Shown one piece after another: positions 58,208 to 64,000 of a stretch of DNA of 64,000 nucleotides. The first letter of the stretch is position 1. The number at the start of each line of letters is the position of its first letter. A model generated the notes under the pieces. That model worked only from the letters and a program-made list of their open reading frames with translations, was not told the DNA's origin and made no database searches. The stretch spans positions 7,130,001 to 7,194,000 of the forward strand of contig NC_135121.1 in the NCBI RefSeq assembly GCF_050908995.1, written 5' to 3'. A program made the position numbers and the translations under genes. This stretch comes from Andrena cerasifolii. Taxonomy: Eukaryota > Arthropoda > Insecta > Hymenoptera > Andrenidae.

Positions 58208-60078
58208 GAGCTACTCAAACCATGGCAAGGGGGTGTACATTAGGAAGCTCGAAGGTAGCTGCTGAGTAAACCGCCCACGGATCGCGAAAGGCGCACTATT
58301 CCGTAGTCACGCGGCGGATAGTTGAGAATCTAGAGCGTTTCTTAAATATTTATGACGGCCACGCGCGATGGGAGCAGCCACGAGGAAGCGTTGTCGCGGG
58401 AAACGATGATTTATGTAGAGTACGTAGGACGTACGTATTATCACGTTGCACATAGGAGGAAGGAAAGGTCCGTTTTCACGCGGTAGTCGCGGCTTACGCA
58501 ATAACGTCGCTCGCTGAATTATTCCGCGTCAACTCGAGACCCAATCTGCTGATAATCAACCATGATCCGCGGCGAGCTTTAATCGTCCGCGTACGTTGCC
58601 TTACAATTAGCAGTCGCGAACATAAGCGTGACGGTTATCGGCGATTGAACGTTGCAGCGGCGACGCGCGCGTTGCACAACTAAATTCTGGGTACGCTGGA
58701 AATTTGCAAACAGCAATCAACATGATAATAGGGCGCAGCGTTATCGCTCGCCGCCTCTTCAAACATTAAACGCGGCGCGCTCGCGTCTGACATATTGAGT
58801 GGGCCTGTGACAAAACCGGGGATAGCTTCCGCTGCTCTCGTAGCCGTTTATATCAGAACGAAACACACAGTTCCGAGATTATAATGCGAGGACGATTAAC
58901 GAGATTTCGATCCGATGCAAATCAGGCGGCTCGATCGAACCAGTTGCGTTTTGTGTTCCTTGAAACGGATCCAATGGGTCTTGCCATCGCACAATGATGT
59001 CGCGCGTCCACCGGTTCAGAAACGATTATTCTGTTCGCTAACGATGCACCGGAATCTGCAGGCTGCGCGTAAACCAAGTGATTAGTTCTGATTGAATCGT
59101 ACCGGGTAGGTATGCGCTCCGTGGCTAAACTGAATTTTAGCTATGCATTTACGATGCACTGCACCGCGGTGACTAATTGCCGTTTACGCGCAACTGTAAA
59201 ATTTGATTAGCCCGTCTGTTTGTTAAGTCACGCTGAATTCGGAGTCGACGCTAACTGCGCCATAACTGGTCCTGTCGCGCTCCTGGCAAACCTAAAGGGG
59301 CTTGGTCATGTGGCGTTTCTCTGGGGAACAGAAGAAATTAATTAACGAGTAATCAGCGAGGAGAGGAAACGTTTCATTGTGTCCTTAGTACTTCGAACTA
59401 GTCGTGAAATATTTTAAGAAACTTCTCTAGATACAGGTTGATCTTGGAAGACCTCAGATGGGGCACTGTGGCTCTGGGCTAGTACTTTGCACAGGTTTAA
59501 GCCTCTACTGTCTCTGCCAAGCAGATAAATCCCAAATATTAATCACAAGCCCGCGTCTAAAGAAATCCACAGTTTCCCAGCCGTGTCTGACCCAATCATG
59601 GAACCATCTACTTCCCCAAGAGAAACCGCGTCTCGTTAATCCAGAAGGCCTTCAGCATATTTTTATTGCCCGAGGAAACGAGGGCAAGTTTACTGCCACT
59701 TTTCATTAAGCAACGCACTATTACCCGAACGCCGAAGTAGGCCATCAAAAAGGTCGCTTAATTTTCAAAAAATATTAACAGGAGCTGAGACCCTCGGCAT
59801 AATCTGGCCGAGAGGGATTACAGGGGCAGAGTTTACGCCGTCCCATAAACTGTTATTGACCCGTGTTTCTAGCAGTCGCGTGAAAATTGCTACTCTTTAT
59901 GAAAGCAGGGTTCGCAGGGGTGCGTTGATTATACGGAATTGCCACGGAGCAGCTCCGTTTTGTCAAATGAACCGCGTCGTTGGACCGCAATTAACGTCCA
60001 CCCCGCAAGTATCATTCACGCCCGAGACAAAGTGTACATGTATATCTCGTTGTTATGGGCGACGAAGAAAGACGTTTG
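58208..60078. other. Unannotated stretch, no gene recognised
   Basis: GC-rich with frequent ATTA/TAAT words but no recognised gene, RNA or repeat. It could contain regulatory DNA, but nothing in the sequence alone proves it. Confidence 0.55.
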
Positions 60079-60082
60079 TTAA

Positions 60083-60658
60083 GGGGTTGTACCTAGTCAG
60101 GCGGCCGAAAAGAGGCGAATATTTGTGATTTTTTTTTGAAGAAGCGGAAGCGTATAATTTTACAAAACTTTTTGCGTTTAAAAGAGCAACATTTAAAGAA
60201 CATTTGGTAATTTTTTCGTGGAAAAATATTTATGTTTATAATAAAATAACAAGCGACATCCAAGAAGCATTTTTAAAAATTTGCTTTCGCGCTGAGCACT
60301 GCCATTCGTAACCAGATTATCTAAAATCAAAAAACAAAAAAGATTCCGTTAGTATATTAATGTATCCTCAGGTTGACGGAGACATTTTTCCGAAATATTA
60401 AGTTAAAACAACATGGCAGCTATTTAAAGTTGAAATCCTGATTTTTTCCTGCAAAAATTACGCGAAAATTATGCTTCTTGGATGTCGCGTGTTACTTTAT
60501 TATAAACTTAAATATTTTTCCACGAAAAAATTACCAAATGTTCTTTAAATGTTGCTCTTTTAAACGCAAAAAGTTTTGTAAAATTATACGCTTCTGCTTC
60601 TTCAAAAAAAAATCAGAAATATTCGCCTCTTTTCGGCCGCCTGACTAGGCACAACCCC
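60083..60658. mobile_element. TTAA-flanked MITE D with 188-bp near-identical arms
   Basis: TTAA at 60079-60082 and 60659-60662 flank GGGGTTGTACCTAGTCAGGC and, inverted, GGGGTTGTGCCTAGTCAGGC. The arms (60083-60270 and 60471-60658) are almost identical over their full length, with only a handful of differences (for example GCGGAAGCG against GCAGAAGCG). The core of about 200 bases is asymmetric and non-coding. High arm identity suggests a young insertion or gene conversion between arms. The ends resemble element B. Confidence 0.9.
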
Positions 60659-60662
60659 TTAA

Positions 60663-62828
60663 TGTCTCCACAGTTTCCACTTTTTCGCGGGCTTGTGTAC
60701 GCTGCAGCAGGACTTGTCGTCGCGACGGGCTCGCCGTCCAGTCGCGGTAAAAATTAATGCGGCCCGACGTTTAATCAACGAACGAAATCAGCTGAATGTA
60801 AACGAAGTAATCAGCGGCGATTGAAGTGGCCTGCGCCGGCCACTGCAACGCGGCTCGTTTAACGCGAAATCCAATAACCATCCTGTGTCCGGCACCATAA
60901 ATTTCCATTAAACTGTTTGCCGGTTATTTTCCGCGCGCCACGCGTTTCCGTTGGCTGACAAAATTGTTTGTGCCAGCGAAAGAAGAGCGAGGACAAACGG
61001 TCCGCCGCGTTGATTTGTCTATGAACGAAGGGTGGGATTTAGATCGTATCCAGGCAGCATCAGTTATCGGTGTCCTCTGGTACGCTCCATGCAATCCGGA
61101 GCTGCGAAAGCTGACTGTTCAGTTTCTACGAAGGCGCGTGCATGGAATTATAAATGAATTACGTGGAAAGTCAGTTCGCTTGACGGAGAATTATTATTGA
61201 ACGTGTACTGGAATATTAAATGGTCATGGAAGGAATTTCGAAGCAGGAAAGATTATGTAAATGCCTGAAAAATGTCTGAATGTCTCTGTAACTGTATTCG
61301 AGTTTCCAGTGTTTCCGGTTGATTGCTCGAGGAAATGCCGAGTATATTTTATAGGTGATTTTATAAAGGCGACCGCAGCGTGTAAGCACGAGCTTTAACC
61401 CAGCATTCATAAATATTCGTTTATGAGCCGCTCCTTCCTTCGTACTCGAGTTACATTTTATCGGTAGACAGCATCGTACGAAAGGTTTCGGTGGCTGCTG
61501 TTTGCGAAAGGGTCTAACCAAATAAAATCAGCTGGTAGGGGATGCATGGTCGTTTGAAACATGGGCAGAATTTAAACATTGAATTTAATATTCTTTCAAC
61601 CAGCTAAACGAGTGATATGAAACCGTACCTAGTCCGGCAGCTGAGATAGGATCTCATTTGGTTAGATAAATACAACTTTACGGTGTCTAGGTAACCAAGT
61701 AGACTAGGACCATGCCTCGCCAGACGGGCGGACTGCGGCAGCGTCTAGTTACGCAAGTAGAATTAGAGCGTGTCGCGTCAGACACGTAGAATAGGATAAT
61801 GACTAAGCAATTAACTGGATCCGGGTGACTTCCAGTCACAGACTGCAGGGGACATTGTGCGCTGTTCTATAAGCACCGCCAAGTCGAATCTATCTGGACA
61901 AGAAGTAGTTGAGGGAATCAGGAAACTCCTGAAGATCAATTCATCCTCCATCGAGTCTTCTTCAAATCAAATTTCCGTTCCCGCTCAGAGGAGGTGCCTG
62001 AAATCCTCAGGATCACCAGAGAAATTCCCGTCGCCAACTCCACTCGAAAGAAAAGGAAACAGGATCAAAAGATAGTCACAGAGGATCCAACAGTTTACAT
62101 ACCGAGGCAGAAGCGTAATTCTTGTTTGCGCGTCAGCCACGTCGTAAAGATCGGCTCGACGACTCGGAACGAATCCAGGGAGCCGTTATTATGGACCTGA
62201 ATCGGCTCCACCCTCGAGGCGGAGGCAGTAAAACGAGGAGAATTACCGGCGGATCAAGGCGGTGCAACGTCACCCCGTAAAATTTTAATGCCATCAACGA
62301 TTCCACCGACCTCGAGTAACCCGGCTCCTACGATTCCCTCGCAGCGTTTCCGAGGGTTTCGGAGCGACGTTTCATTAGACAAGTGGCATCGGGATGATGC
62401 AGGGCAATGGGATGCTGGATCAAACCGGCCGTAACCGGCGAGCCAGCGGGTTAATTGCCAGCAAAACTGACTCGAAGGGTGAAACGAAGTGGCGAATAAA
62501 GCGCGCCGCGATTGAAATTACCGGGCCAGAGCAATTACGCGATATAACGCGCTGGGTAAACGGTGGTGGACGCTGCATACACGGGGATCCAATAGTTTCT
62601 ACCCTGTCCCGACCGTATCGCGAAATCCACGGTCCAGTGTTTCCAGTCGCGCGAGCGCAAGTGGCTAGTGCAATTCTTTTAATTGAAATCCGATCGTTCG
62701 GACTGCTTCTGTGCCGAACTGTGAGCAGGAAGATGGTGTACTGGTGGATTCTTTTCTACTGGGAATCGTGATATAATAAGTTCATTCGAGTCTCTGCTTC
62801 GAATGTACATATACACGATCATAGAAAT
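60663..62828. other. Unannotated stretch, no gene recognised
   Basis: Mostly GC-rich. A 78-codon plus-strand frame (60964-61200) and a 125-codon one (62394-62771) read fairly like protein but show no known domain and no clear splice context, so they are not called. Confidence 0.55.
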
Positions 62829-63193
62829 TTAAAAAAATTCTGAAACTTTGCGAATATGTAGGGAATTTTCTCCCGATTATCACGCAACTTTTGTTTGCTG
62901 CCCAAATTCACTCTAAAGGGGTGTAACCGACCCCTGAAAATTCGGTTATTTTCCTTATTTGTGCTATAAGTCGCGAAATGTAAAATAATTTTCGCACCAT
63001 ATGCTAGATCTAATTAAAAGAAGTAACTTCTGTCTTGGAACTTTTTTTCTATCTCTTACAGTTCGGGAGTTATTTGTAGAGAATTTTCAGGGGTTAATTT
63101 CACCCTCTTCTAGTGGATTTGGGCAACAAACAAAAGTCGCGTTGTAATCAAGAGGAAATCCCATACATTTTCACAAAGTTTCAGAATTTGTTG
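62829..63193. repeat. Inverted-repeat element, arms about 110 bp
   Basis: The left arm (62829-62942) and right arm (63080-63193) pair in inverse orientation: TTCTGAAACTTTG, CAACTTTTGTTTGCTGCCCA against CGACTTTTGTTTGTTGCCCA, and ACCCCTGAAAATTC. The outer limits and target duplication are unclear. AT-rich non-coding DNA continues to about 63618 and may belong to it. Confidence 0.7.
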
Positions 63194-63630
63194 AATTTTC
63201 GGCTTCGGGATCTTTCCTTGTTAGTGCACAAATTCTGAATGTCCACTTTTTGTGTTTTCGAGATAATCAGGTTTAAATATGCAATGGTACATAAGATTCG
63301 GAGACAATGAACGAAAATATCAGTTTTGACAAATTTATAAAATACACGGCATAAAAAAACAGTGAACAACTCTTTGTTGCATATAAAAACTCAAATTTTA
63401 CAAATAGTGGACATACAGTATTTCGCAGTAAGCCATCGATATGTCAAAATTCAGAAGATCATTACTCTAAGTTATTGTGAAGTGTTACTATAATTTTCTT
63501 TTATCGTCAACGAAGTAATATCAAGTGCTACTGTTTCAATCAACGTTCCACGACTTGCACGCCGCAATGTGAACACGAAATTCGGTTTAAATAACTCTGT
63601 ATATTGAGAAGAGTAATTGTCAAACGTTCA
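63194..63630. other. AT-rich stretch, no gene recognised
   Basis: AT-rich sequence between an inverted-repeat element and a dispersed repeat. No recognised coding or structural feature. Confidence 0.6.
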
Positions 63631-63962
63631 AACCATCGAGACTAGACAGGGCCATCGGCGTATCGTTGTATGCAGGTTAAAGGATACGCGTCTGGTTTTC
63701 GTCACCTCCAGCGTAGGTCTGCTTTCCAACCGTTTATTATCGAGGTTAGAGTCATAGCCTAAGCCGGAACTAAAGTTCCCAGGGATTAAGGGTTCCACTC
63801 GGGTGGCCTCGCGTCGGCTTGTAAACTGTCGCCAGTGCCCCATCTTTGAGGTCATAAATTAGTTTACCAAAGTTTCTAGATTTTTCCTGAGCAGTTCCGA
63901 GATTTGGAAGGTCCAGTCCTCAGGCCTCTCAACACGCCTCCGCCAATAGACAATTTATTTTA
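63631..63962. repeat. Diverged interspersed repeat, copy 2
   Basis: Second copy of the repeat at 52791-53122, same orientation, about 10.8 kb away. The 20-base identical block TTCCACTCGGGTGGCCTCGC lies at 63793-63812. The minus-strand reading EATRVEPLIPGNFSSGL parallels copy 1, and PTLEVTKTRRVSFNL parallels PTLESTQNRRASSNL. This could mean a shared coding ancestor or merely recent common descent. Confidence 0.75.
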
Positions 63963-64000
63963 CCACCTCTATGTTCCAACTCCACCAACAGTTTTAGTTT

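Noticed and set aside
60964..61200. Plus-strand frame of 78 codons that reads rather like a real protein
   Set aside because: No known domain, no conserved partner in the window and no convincing splice or start context.

Overview
The window looks like intergenic or intronic DNA from an insect genome. The best guess is Hymenoptera (ant, bee or wasp), inferred from a CpG-rich, moderately GC-rich background cut by sharply AT-rich inserted blocks, and from the kinds of transposon remnants present. No host protein-coding exon, tRNA, rRNA, snRNA or familiar microRNA could be recognised on either strand. The many open frames of 60-250 codons lie in GC-rich sequence, overlap on both strands and show no recognisable domain, so they are treated as chance.

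What can be supported is a dense collection of mobile-element remnants, nearly all non-autonomous. (1) TTAA-flanked elements with G-rich ends, often almost complete palindromes: 5193-6352, 6357-7061, 20753-21495, 53147-53850, 57295-58203 and 60083-60658. The first two share one TTAA. (2) TA-flanked elements starting near GGGGAGACCGGGGC or a variant, which repeat an element-specific word at both ends and internally: about 9901-10755, 22736-23792, 24939-26232, 37252-38213 and 43522-44850. The one at 24939-26232 keeps the two ends of a pogo/Tigger-like transposase. (3) A Tc1/mariner-type element with long terminal inverted repeats and a broken DDE transposase tail (13658-14760), with a deleted relative at 1367-1812. 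(4) Two hAT-type elements with exact 8-bp target duplications: 16980-18551 (telomere-like subterminal words and a nested palindrome) and 30303-31321 (145-bp arms around a 35-bp AT minisatellite). (5) Three elements ending in a CGCCGCACAGTGG-like repeat (2758-3480, 27106-28143, 34817-35735). (6) A 5'-truncated non-LTR retrotransposon with a TAA-repeat tail on the minus strand (48270-49031), adjoined by a small palindromic MITE. (7) A probable solo Gypsy-type LTR with a primer-binding-site-like sequence (29530-29979).

Other structure: a five-copy 52-54-bp tandem array in which every copy preserves a 6-bp hairpin (42367-42628); a diverged direct repeat of about 330 bp at 52791-53122 and 63631-63962; a GC-rich hairpin at 30165-30296; a long (TA)n microsatellite; and several further inverted repeats. 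The remaining GC-rich stretches (for example 7.1-9.9, 10.8-13.6, 18.6-20.7, 31.3-34.8, 38.2-41.9, 45-48.2, 49.2-52.8 and 53.9-57.3 kb) contain nothing that can be named from sequence alone. They could hold conserved regulatory DNA, which only cross-species alignment would show.
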